NCBI GenBank assembly: GCA_028288645.1
Contig: JAQBNJ010000296.1
Coordinates: 1 to 7,812 of the forward strand
Length of the DNA stretch: 7,812 bases
Direction of reading: 5' to 3'
From: Sediminibacterium sp.
GTDB taxonomy: Bacteria > Bacteroidota > Bacteroidia > Chitinophagales > Chitinophagaceae
Shown here: positions 1-6,265 of the stretch, one piece after another
Layout: each line of letters starts with the position of its first letter
Position numbering within the stretch: the first letter of the stretch is position 1
Made by a program: the position numbers and the translations under genes
The notes under the pieces: model-generated
Database searches by the model: none
What the model was told of the DNA's origin: nothing
Seen by the model: the letters and a program-made list of their open reading frames with translations, nothing else

Positions 1-2636
1 TCATAACCTATCGTTTAACGACTGATGCCGGTGAATTTAAAGTTCCGGGATTACCTTTTGATGTACCGTTGAGGTTAATGGCCACTTATTCCGGTTATGA
101 AGCATATAGGAAAGATTTTGTAGTAACAGCCGCACAACCCACTGTTAATTTCGGTACGATAAAATTAACGGGCACATCCAAACAACTGGATGAAGTGATC
201 GTTTACGCAGAGCGCCCGCCGGTAGTGATCAAAAAAGATACGATCGAGTTCAATGCTTCTGCATTCAAAACATTACCTACCGCATTGCTGGAAGATCTCT
301 TAAAAAAATTACCGGGTATTCAGGTTGATGAGAATGGTGATATCACAGTGAACGGACAGAAAGTAAACCGCATACTGGTAGATGGCAAACGTTTTTTTGG
401 TGATGACCCTAAAATGGCTACGAAGAATTTACCAAGTAATATGGTTGATAAAGTACAGGTGATGGATGATAAAGATGAAATAGCCCAGAACAATGATGGC
501 GATATGAGTAAGATCGGTAAAGTGATCAACCTTACTTTAAAGAAGAACATCAAAAAAGCATTGTTCGGAAAATTGTATGTCGGCGGCGGTACGGCTGAAC
601 GATACGAAGCAGGCGGTATTATCAATACTTTCCGTGATACTCTGCAGATGAGCATGATGGCATACAGGAATAATATTAACCGCACAGGATTTGCTATAAA
701 CGATATTATATCATTGGGTGGATTTAATCGTGCCTCACAGATCACCAGCATGAGCGTGATGAACGGAGCCATATCTCTGAATAATATTTCTTTTGGTGGT
801 GGTAGTAATGGTATTGTTACTTCTACCGGTGCAGGGCTTAATGTTAATCACTCACCCACTAAAAACCTGAATATTTACGGACAATATTTTTATGGTGCTA
901 CCAATAACGTGGATGTAAACCAGTTAAACACGCAAAGGTTTTTTGGAGATACCATACTGTCCGGACAAACAAATGCAAATTCCAATGCTGCAACCAATAC
1001 ACATACCGTGAATGCCGGTGGTAACTGGCGGGATTCTCTTACCGTGATAAACTTTAGCGGCGGATTCGTGCATGCCATGAACCAGATCAATGCATTTTCT
1101 GCCGGTACAATTCAAAACAGTAAATTCGGCCCGGCCAGTAATTCTTCCGGCAACAGCAATACCAATGGCACAAGTGATGCGTATAGTTATAACGTTTCAC
1201 TTACGCACCGTTTCGCAGGAAAGAAAGCAAGAAATATTTCTTTTAATCATAACCTGAGCTATACACGCAACCCGGTTGATAATATCAACGAGAATATCAA
1301 TAACTTTTTATATCCCTCAGTGTCAACATTCGTAGTACAGCAACTCCGTGCAACAAATTCGCCCAATACATCGGCCAGTATTGGAATGAATTACAGTGAT
1401 GCCCTTTCACCCAAACTTACACTGCGTATCAACGAAAGAATTGAATATTCCAACCAGGCGCAACTCGTAGGTATTTATGCAAAACATGCCGCAACGGGTT
1501 TTTATGATAGCCTGAATGTAGCGGTAAGTAATGATCTCCGGAGAGAACAGACGCGTTGGAACAACCAGCTTTCATTTGGCTACAGGATCAATAAAGTACA
1601 GCTTAATCTCGGGGCGAGCCTGTATGAACAATGGATCAGCAACCAGTATAAAAAAGGAGGAAGCAGCCAGCTTCATTATTCCAACCTGTTATTCAATACG
1701 GGGTTGAACTGGAACCGGATCAATGTTAACCTGTCAACCAACGCTAGTGCACCGTCTATTAATTATCTCAATCCGGTTACAGATAATTCAAATCCGTTTT
1801 ATATCGTAAACGGTAATCCTAATTTGCGGCAGAGCCGGCAAACCAGTTTGAATGTGAATGGAAATATTTTCAATGTAAAAAATAATGTATCATATGGTTT
1901 CAACTTCAATGCATCGGCAGAAAAAGATGCTGTGATACAGGCATTGGTGATTAACAGTAGCGGAGTACAGGTAAGTACACCCATTAATGTGGATGATGTA
2001 CGCGGAATGAATACAAGAATCGGAGTAAACAAACAGTTTAAGAAAAACCCTAAATTTATTTTCTCAGCAGACCTGTCTTTGTCCGGAAACATGCGCAGCA
2101 ACCCATTGATGTTTAATAATATTTTGAGCAGAACGAGTTTTTATAATGTTGCCCCGGCTGTGAGGTTTACATTCAACTGGCATGATGTAGTTGAATTCAA
2201 TCCCTCTGCTTCAGTTAGTTTCCGGAAGGTCACGTATACCAGCCCGCTGTTCACATCAACCGACTATACCACACAAAACCTGCAGGGAGAATTTATTGTA
2301 AGGGTGCCAAAGAAATTTGTTTGGGAAACCAATGTGGCTTACCGCTACAACAGTAACCTGGCGCCGGGGTTGCCTAAAACAAATATTTACTGGAATGCGG
2401 CGCTTACGTTTTTAATGTTCAAAGAAGATAAAGGTCAGTTAAAACTGGCGGTAAATGATATCCTGAACAGTAACAGCAATGCGTTCAGGTTTGTGAACGG
2501 TAACCTGATCTCAGACAGCAGGAGCAATGTATTGCAACGATATTTTATGCTTACCTATAGTTACAATATCCGTTCATTGGCCGGGCAGAAAGCAAAAGTG
2601 GGAGGCAATCAGCAAGGCGGGATGTTCCGGTTCTAA
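1..2636 (+). CDS. TonB-dependent receptor-like outer membrane beta-barrel protein, 5' end cut by window
   Basis: The frame is open from base 3 (first full codon) to the TAA at 2634-2636, giving 877 visible residues. A TTG at 69 could be read as a start, but the 22 codons before it continue a carboxypeptidase-regulatory-like beta-sandwich (LTTDAGEFKVPGLP), so the true start lies upstream. Visible order: end of that domain (about residues 1-57); a TonB-box-like segment LDEVIV near 62-67; a plug domain about 80-165 with DTIEF, LLKKLPGIQVDENG, VNRILVDGKRFFGDDP and KNLPSNMVDKVQV, typical of the Bacteroidota outer membrane beta-barrel family (PF14905 type); then a long Asn/Ser-rich alternating-strand barrel. 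It ends MFRF, and a terminal aromatic is usual for BAM-inserted barrels. It should sit in the outer membrane, probably in TonB-linked uptake. The substrate is unknown. No SusD-like gene follows, and the next gene is convergent. Confidence 0.9.
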   Translation, partial: ITYRLTTDAGEFKVPGLPFDVPLRLMATYSGYEAYRKDFVVTAAQPTVNFGTIKLTGTSKQLDEVIVYAERPPVVIKKDTIEFNASAFKTLPTALLEDLLKKLPGIQVDENGDITVNGQKVNRILVDGKRFFGDDPKMATKNLPSNMVDKVQVMDDKDEIAQNNDGDMSKIGKVINLTLKKNIKKALFGKLYVGGGTAERYEAGGIINTFRDTLQMSMMAYRNNINRTGFAINDIISLGGFNRASQITSMSVMNGAISLNNISFGGGSNGIVTSTGAGLNVNHSPTKNLNIYGQYFYGATNNVDVNQLNTQRFFGDTILSGQTNANSNAATNTHTVNAGGNWRDSLTVINFSGGFVHAMNQINAFSAGTIQNSKFGPASNSSGNSNTNGTSDAYSYNVSLTHRFAGKKARNISFNHNLSYTRNPVDNINENINNFLYPSVSTFVVQQLRATNSPNTSASIGMNYSDALSPKLTLRINERIEYSNQAQLVGIYAKHAATGFYDSLNVAVSNDLRREQTRWNNQLSFGYRINKVQLNLGASLYEQWISNQYKKGGSSQLHYSNLLFNTGLNWNRINVNLSTNASAPSINYLNPVTDNSNPFYIVNGNPNLRQSRQTSLNVNGNIFNVKNNVSYGFNFNASAEKDAVIQALVINSSGVQVSTPINVDDVRGMNTRIGVNKQFKKNPKFIFSADLSLSGNMRSNPLMFNNILSRTSFYNVAPAVRFTFNWHDVVEFNPSASVSFRKVTYTSPLFTSTDYTTQNLQGEFIVRVPKKFVWETNVAYRYNSNLAPGLPKTNIYWNAALTFLMFKEDKGQLKLAVNDILNSNSNAFRFVNGNLISDSRSNVLQRYFMLTYSYNIRSLAGQKAKVGGNQQGGMFRF

Positions 2637-2654
2637 ATAATTTCAGAGCCGAAA

Positions 2655-2732
2655 AGCTCTAAACCGTGCCTCTGTGTTTCTGTGTGAAAAAATGAAATAG
2701 CACACAGAGACACAGAGGCACGGTTTTTAGCT
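2655..2732. terminator. Long near-perfect hairpin between convergent genes, probable bidirectional terminator
   Basis: Arms at 2661-2686 and 2701-2726 (26 nt each) are reverse complements at 25 of 26 positions, around a 14-nt A-rich loop. After two mismatches the pairing resumes with AGCT at 2655-2658 and 2729-2732. On the plus strand the right arm runs into TTTTT (2724-2728), a fair intrinsic-terminator shape; the minus strand has only TTTAG. It begins about 20 bases after the outer membrane protein stop and overlaps the stop codon (2731-2733) of the minus-strand gene. A smaller hairpin, AGAGC/GCTCT at 2645-2649 and 2656-2660, overlaps its left foot. The arms carry the CTCTGTGTTTCTGTG motif, which I recall as a dispersed intergenic repeat in Bacteroidota, so it may be a repeat copy serving as terminator. 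Function is inferred. Confidence 0.7.
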
Positions 2733-3519
2733 AATACTTTTCGATTACTCCTAAACCAAACAAAGCAAAATCATATTTCACCGGATCAAGTGGATCCAAT
2801 GTGCGCAGGTAGTTGGTTAGTTCAACAGCCGCCTGCCAATCTATCTGTTTTCGATGTAACAGATTAAAATGTTTGGCAACCCTTGCCACATGCAGATCGA
2901 TGGGACAAATAAGATCAGAGGGTTTTATTTTTTTCCAGATCCCAAAATCAACCCCGTGTTTATCTTTTCTCACCATCCAACGCAGGTACATATTTAAACG
3001 TTTGCACGTAGAATCTTTATAGGGAGTGGCGATATGTTTTTTGGTCCTGTTGGGCACGTGCTCGAGAGAAAAAAAATAATTATGAAAATGGATCAACACC
3101 TGTTCGATCCTGTTTTCTTCTGCATACCCCGCAGGAATTTTCAGAAATGCATCTTCCAGGCTTTTATGATGAGTATAATGATATTTCAGGAACTCAATAA
3201 AATATAAAAGATCACTTGTGTTGAATGTGCGGTGCTTGAATTGTACTAACGATTGTAAGTCTTTGTCGGAATGGTTCAAACAAAAATCGTGCGGCGCATC
3301 GCCCATCAGCTTCATCAATTCTTTTGATTTGTTGATGATGGTTGTGCGGTTACCCCAGGCAAATACAGCGGCAAACAGACCTGCTATTTCAATATCAGAC
3401 TTCTTTGTGAAGAGATGCGGGATACAAACCGGGTCATCTTTAATAAACGACGGTTGATTGTACTGCTTCACCTTCTCATCGAAAAATGTTTTTAGGGAAA
3501 CGGAATTTTCTTTCATCAT
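2731..3519 (-). CDS. TIGR02757 family (DUF2400) protein
   Basis: This 262-residue protein is predicted to be cytoplasmic, with no signal peptide or membrane segment. It matches the TIGR02757/DUF2400 family, common in Bacteroidota. Conserved stretches are IEIAGLFAAVFAWGNRTTI (about 43-61), KRLNMYLRWMVRKD (173-186), DFGIWKKI (191-198), CPIDLHVARVAKHFNLL (205-221) and LDPLDPVKYDFALFGLGV (241-258). The CPIDLHVARV and DPVKYDFALFGLG pattern recalls the C-terminal part of helix-hairpin-helix DNA glycosylases. A nucleic-acid role is therefore possible, but the function is not established and I see no clear catalytic Lys/Asp pair. The length looks full for the family. Two ATG codons are adjacent (3517-3519 and 3514-3516); the first is used here and the choice changes one residue. 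No Shine-Dalgarno is visible, as is usual in this phylum. It is divergent from the GH3 gene and convergent with the outer membrane protein gene. Confidence 0.9.
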   Translation of the reverse strand: MMKENSVSLKTFFDEKVKQYNQPSFIKDDPVCIPHLFTKKSDIEIAGLFAAVFAWGNRTTIINKSKELMKLMGDAPHDFCLNHSDKDLQSLVQFKHRTFNTSDLLYFIEFLKYHYTHHKSLEDAFLKIPAGYAEENRIEQVLIHFHNYFFSLEHVPNRTKKHIATPYKDSTCKRLNMYLRWMVRKDKHGVDFGIWKKIKPSDLICPIDLHVARVAKHFNLLHRKQIDWQAAVELTNYLRTLDPLDPVKYDFALFGLGVIEKY

Positions 3520-3585
3520 AAGATCAATTCGTATGGAACTGGCAAAACTTTCAATTATATTTATTACCTGTTAAAACAAAGCCAT
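3520..3585. promoter_or_regulatory. Divergent promoter region between the TIGR02757 and GH3 genes
   Basis: Both genes must start transcription in or near this 66-base AT-rich gap. The Bacteroidota housekeeping sigma factor prefers TAnnTTTG near -7 and TTTG near -33. On the minus strand TATAATTG (3559 to 3552) matches seven of eight -7 positions, and TTTG (complement of 3577-3580) lies 17 bases upstream, slightly short of usual spacing. On the plus strand TATATTTA (3556-3563) also matches seven of eight -7 positions, with no good TTTG upstream. The two candidate -7 boxes overlap, which would make initiation mutually exclusive if both are real. The A-rich TTAAAACAAA just before the GH3 ATG is compatible with SD-independent initiation. 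This rests on motifs only. Confidence 0.35.
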
Positions 3586-5838
3586 ATGAGAAAACTATCA
3601 GCACTGATCTGCCTGCTCACCATTTCCCAACTCCTTTTCGCTCAAACAAAACCTGTAGCGACCCCTGTTTACAAGGATGCAAAAATAGCCATTAATCAAC
3701 GGATAGCCGACCTGTTGAAACGAATGACGATTGAAGAAAAAGCAGGACAGTTAAATCAACTGAATGGCGGCGTGTTCACCGGCCCTGCAATGAATGACGC
3801 AGGACAAAAAGGGAAAGTGCAAATGATACGTGATGGAAAGGTCGGTTCCTTCCTGAATGTAACCGGTGTAAAAGAAACCAAAAATATCCAGCGCGTTGCG
3901 GTGGAAGAGAGCCGCCTGGGCATTCCTATTTTATTTGCGTTTGATGTGATACATGGATACAAAACTATTTTCCCGATACCATTGGCAGAAGCCTGTAGCT
4001 GGGATCTTCCGCAGATAGAGATCAACTCTTCTGTTTCCGCAAAAGAAGCCGCTGCCGCGGGATTGCACTGGACGTTTGCACCCATGTGCGATATCAGCAA
4101 CGATCCAAGATGGGGGCGTGTGATGGAAGGCGCCGGTGAGGATACTTATTATGGCGGCCTTGTTGCAGCAGCACGCGTAAAAGGTTTGCAGGGAAATTTA
4201 GATGATGTAACGCATATCTTATCCTGCGTAAAACATTATGCGGCTTATGGCGCAGTGGAAGCAGGAAGGGAATACAATAACGTAGATGTTTCACGCACTG
4301 CTTTATGGAACAAATACCTGCCACCTTATAAAGCTGCTGTAGATGCGGGCGCGGCTACGGTGATGAATGCATTTAATGTAGTGGATGGAATTCCTGCCAG
4401 CGCCAATCATTTTTTGGTGGAAGATGTTTTGAAAAAGAAATGGGGATTCAAAGGATTGGTAGTGAGCGACTGGGGTTCGTTCGGCGAGATCATACCACAT
4501 GGATATGCGAGCGATAACAAAGATGCTACGCTAAAAGCACTACAGGCGGGAAGTATGATGGATATGGAGTCGCAGATAGTGGTTAAGTACCTGCCGGAAT
4601 TGGTGAAGGAAGGAAAACTCACCATGAAACAGGTAGATGATGCGGTTTCAAGAGTGCTCTACTTTAAATTCAAGCTTGGGCTCTTCGATGATCCTTATAA
4701 GTTTTCTGATGAAGCGCGTGAAAAAGCCACACTCTTCAGCGCAGCCAACCGTGCGGAAGCTTTGAAAGCAGCAAGAAGTTCGATCGTTTTATTAAAGAAT
4801 GCAAACAACGCATTACCTCTTAAAAAATCTCTCAATAAAATTGCATTGATCGGTCACTATGCAAAGAGTAAAGAAGACATGTTCGATTTCTGGACGGCCA
4901 ATGGCAGCGCCAGCGATGCAGTAAGTGTATATGAAGGGTTGCAGGCTAAATTCGGAAATGGAAAAATAGAATACAGTGCCGGTTACAATGCTGACGCTTC
5001 TACCAACGATAAACTGATCAGTGATGCAGTGGCTGCTGCCGCCAATGCAGATGTGATCGTTACAGTGATTGGCATCAGCGGAAAAATTGCCGGAGAAGAA
5101 AGATCATTGGCAAATGTGAATATTCCTGATGGACAAATTCAATTATTAAAAGCTTTACAAAAAACCGGTAAACCGGTGATCGCTTTGGTGAACAGTGGCC
5201 GCCCGCTTGTATTAACACAGGCGCAGGAATTCAGTAACGCCATCGTTCAATGCTGGATACTGGGAACAGAAACAGGAACGGCAGTTGCTGATGTACTGGC
5301 TGGTGACTACAATCCCACCGGAAAAACAGTTATGAGTTTCCCGTATGCGATCGGTCAGATTCCTGTTTACTACAATCATTTCAACACCAACCGCCCCGCA
5401 CCTGAAAAAGGTGATGGCGCCTGGAAATCGCGTTACCGTGATATTCCCAATGCACCTTTGTATCCATTTGGTTATGGATTGAGTTATACAAAGTTTGATT
5501 ACTCCGGCTTATCAGCAGCAAAACAAATGGAAAAGAACGGAACATTGAATGTGAGCGTGGTTGTAAAGAACAGCGGTAATTATGATGGAGAGGAAGTAGT
5601 TCAATTATACATCCGGGATATTACTGCATCCATAGTTCGCCCGGTGAAAGAATTGAAAGGGTTCCGCAAGATTGCTTTGAAAGCAGGCGAAAGTAAAACA
5701 GTAAGTTTTGTGTTAACAGGGAAGGATCTTTCTTTTTTTGATGGAGATGGGAATGTAAAATTAGAAGCTGGTGCGTTTAAAGTGTTTGTGGGTGGAGATT
5801 CTAAGAATGTGTTGGAGGCTTCGTTTGATCTTAAATAG
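3586..5838 (+). CDS. bglX: Periplasmic glycoside hydrolase family 3 beta-glucosidase (BglX type)
   Basis: This 750-residue enzyme should remove terminal beta-linked glucose (or a similar sugar) from oligosaccharides by the retaining GH3 mechanism. Residues 1-19 form a Sec signal peptide (RK, hydrophobic core, LLFAQ, cleavage probably after A19) without a lipobox, so a soluble periplasmic location is likely. The N-terminal GH3 barrel (about 38-365) holds DPRWGR (173-178), KHYAAYG (from K216) and VVSDWGSFGEI, with D295 the expected nucleophile. The C-terminal GH3 domain (about 400-625) holds GEERS (503-507), the region expected to supply the acid/base glutamate, and is followed by PLYPFGYGLSYT. 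A fibronectin-III-like domain (about 655-735) contains VVQLYIRD and ends FKVFVGG. Length is close to E. coli BglX (765). Exact substrate cannot be read from sequence; beta-xylosidase or mixed activity is possible. It appears monocistronic: divergent from TIGR02757 and followed by a repeat-filled gap. Confidence 0.93.
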   Translation: MRKLSALICLLTISQLLFAQTKPVATPVYKDAKIAINQRIADLLKRMTIEEKAGQLNQLNGGVFTGPAMNDAGQKGKVQMIRDGKVGSFLNVTGVKETKNIQRVAVEESRLGIPILFAFDVIHGYKTIFPIPLAEACSWDLPQIEINSSVSAKEAAAAGLHWTFAPMCDISNDPRWGRVMEGAGEDTYYGGLVAAARVKGLQGNLDDVTHILSCVKHYAAYGAVEAGREYNNVDVSRTALWNKYLPPYKAAVDAGAATVMNAFNVVDGIPASANHFLVEDVLKKKWGFKGLVVSDWGSFGEIIPHGYASDNKDATLKALQAGSMMDMESQIVVKYLPELVKEGKLTMKQVDDAVSRVLYFKFKLGLFDDPYKFSDEAREKATLFSAANRAEALKAARSSIVLLKNANNALPLKKSLNKIALIGHYAKSKEDMFDFWTANGSASDAVSVYEGLQAKFGNGKIEYSAGYNADASTNDKLISDAVAAAANADVIVTVIGISGKIAGEERSLANVNIPDGQIQLLKALQKTGKPVIALVNSGRPLVLTQAQEFSNAIVQCWILGTETGTAVADVLAGDYNPTGKTVMSFPYAIGQIPVYYNHFNTNRPAPEKGDGAWKSRYRDIPNAPLYPFGYGLSYTKFDYSGLSAAKQMEKNGTLNVSVVVKNSGNYDGEEVVQLYIRDITASIVRPVKELKGFRKIALKAGESKTVSFVLTGKDLSFFDGDGNVKLEAGAFKVFVGGDSKNVLEASFDLK

Positions 5839-5871
5839 TTTTCTCAACCTGATTTTTTAGGATGCCGTTGT

Positions 5872-5900
5872 TGGTCGCCGAACGACAGATGTTCGGAAGA
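5872..5900. repeat. Left outer palindromic module
   Basis: The short stretch begins TGGTCGCCGA (5872-5881), contains a CGAAC/GTTCG inverted repeat (5878-5882 and 5891-5895), and ends with TGTTCGGAAGA (5890-5900). The same start (TGGTCGCTGA, one change) and the same 11-base ending recur at 6131-6192, so the two outer modules look related, the right one being longer. I see nothing in 5839-5871 apart from a short T run (TTTTTT) within 5853-5858. No gene is supported here. Confidence 0.5.
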
Positions 5901-5911
5901 TTGTTTTACAA

Positions 5912-6107
5912 GCCCCCAAAGGGGCGCCCAGTTTGTAGTAAGGATAAGTGGTGGGTAACTAGCTCCGTAGGAGCGACCTGTAAATATTACAATGTGGTAA
6001 TTGTAGTCGATTGTTTGCATAGATTGTTCGCATTTACAGGTCGCTCCTACGGAGCTTTTATTTTCATTGCACGCTATATTTCTACAAACAGGTCACCCTT
6101 TCAGGGT
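5912..6107. repeat. Head-to-head pair of REP-like palindromic units
   Basis: Read on the plus strand, the left half is head 1 GCCCC-CAAA-GGGGC (5912-5925), a tail with GTTTGTAG (5931-5938), head 2 AGCTCCGTAGGAGC (5961-5974), then GACCTGTAAAT. The right half, read on the minus strand, repeats the plan: head ACCCT-GAA-AGGGT (6107 to 6095), GACCTGTTTGTAGAAAT (6094 to 6078), head AGCTCCGTAGGAGC (6056 to 6043), GACCTGTAAAT. Head-to-head spacing is similar in both halves (49 and 51 bases). The outer heads differ in sequence but keep a 5-bp stem, and the GTTTGTAG tail is kept. That is the pattern of a dispersed palindromic element family rather than coding sequence. I recall similar CTCCGTAGGAGC intergenic elements in other Bacteroidota. 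Mobilisation by a RAYT-like transposase is only an analogy; none is encoded here. Confidence 0.7.
5961..6056. repeat. Perfect 25-bp inverted repeat with 46-nt loop
   Basis: Arms 5961-5985 and 6032-6056 are exact reverse complements, running from AGCTCCGTAGGAGC through GACCTGT to AAAT. Each arm can also fold alone, because GCTCC/GGAGC is self-complementary, so either two small hairpins or one large cruciform or RNA hairpin is possible. The loop (5986-6031) is not palindromic. It forms the core of the larger element at 5912-6107. It could end or protect transcripts arriving from either flanking gene, which converge here, but there is no clean U-tract and function is not shown. Confidence 0.85.
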
Positions 6108-6130
6108 TATTCGTTTCTTCTGAACACCTA

Positions 6131-6192
6131 TGGTCGCTGACTAACAACAGCTATGATTGCGAATTGTTAGTCAGCTACTACTGTTCGGAAGA
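6131..6192. repeat. Right outer palindromic module with 12-bp stem-loop
   Basis: GCTGACTAACAA (6136-6147) pairs perfectly with TTGTTAGTCAGC (6164-6175) across a 16-nt loop. The module opens with TGGTCGCTGA (6131-6140) and closes with TGTTCGGAAGA (6182-6192), both shared with the left outer module at 5872-5900. No T-run follows the stem on either strand, so it is better described as a repeat than as a terminator. Confidence 0.6.
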
Positions 6193-6198
6193 AATAAA

Positions 6199-6244
6199 TT
6201 TGCCACAGAAAACACAGATTTTCACAGATTTTTTCTGTGGCAAA
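6199..6244. terminator. CACAGA-type hairpin, probable terminator of the PLP enzyme gene
   Basis: Arms 6199-6212 (TTTGCCACAGAAAA) and 6231-6244 are perfect reverse complements over 14 nt. The 18-nt loop contains CACAGATT twice, as part of a tandem 10-bp repeat at 6213-6232. On the minus strand it lies about 20 bases beyond the stop codon of the 6266-7405 gene and is followed by AT-rich TTTATTTC, which suits a terminator for that gene. It may also stop read-through from the left. The CACAGA motif resembles the hairpin at 2661-2726, though the two are not the same sequence. Confidence 0.6.
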
Positions 6245-6265
6245 ATAAATAAATAAGAAGACCGA

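Noticed and set aside
69..71. TTG as the start of the outer membrane protein
   Set aside because: The same frame is open to the window edge, and the upstream codons encode the expected regulatory-like domain sequence, so the gene is simply truncated by the window.
320..772. Minus-strand open frame of 150 codons inside the outer membrane protein gene
   Set aside because: It lies wholly antisense to a well-supported coding region and encodes no recognisable protein. The other antisense frames inside the GH3 and PLP-enzyme genes were dismissed for the same reason.
1..5838. Polysaccharide utilisation locus built from the outer membrane protein and the GH3 enzyme
   Set aside because: There is no SusD-like gene, sensor or other carbohydrate enzyme, and a convergent TIGR02757 gene with its terminator separates the two.
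5862..6140. Plus-strand open frame of 92 codons in the intergenic gap
   Set aside because: It runs through the palindromic units, has no family resemblance or export signal, and its length is explained by repeat sequence that lacks stops by chance.
5912..6244. CRISPR array
   Set aside because: The repeats are inverted, unequal and not regularly spaced by unique spacers, and no cas genes are present.
5839..6265. Insertion sequence remnant or non-coding RNA gene
   Set aside because: No transposase fragment, terminal repeats with target duplication, tRNA or known RNA fold could be recognised; only short palindromes are supported.
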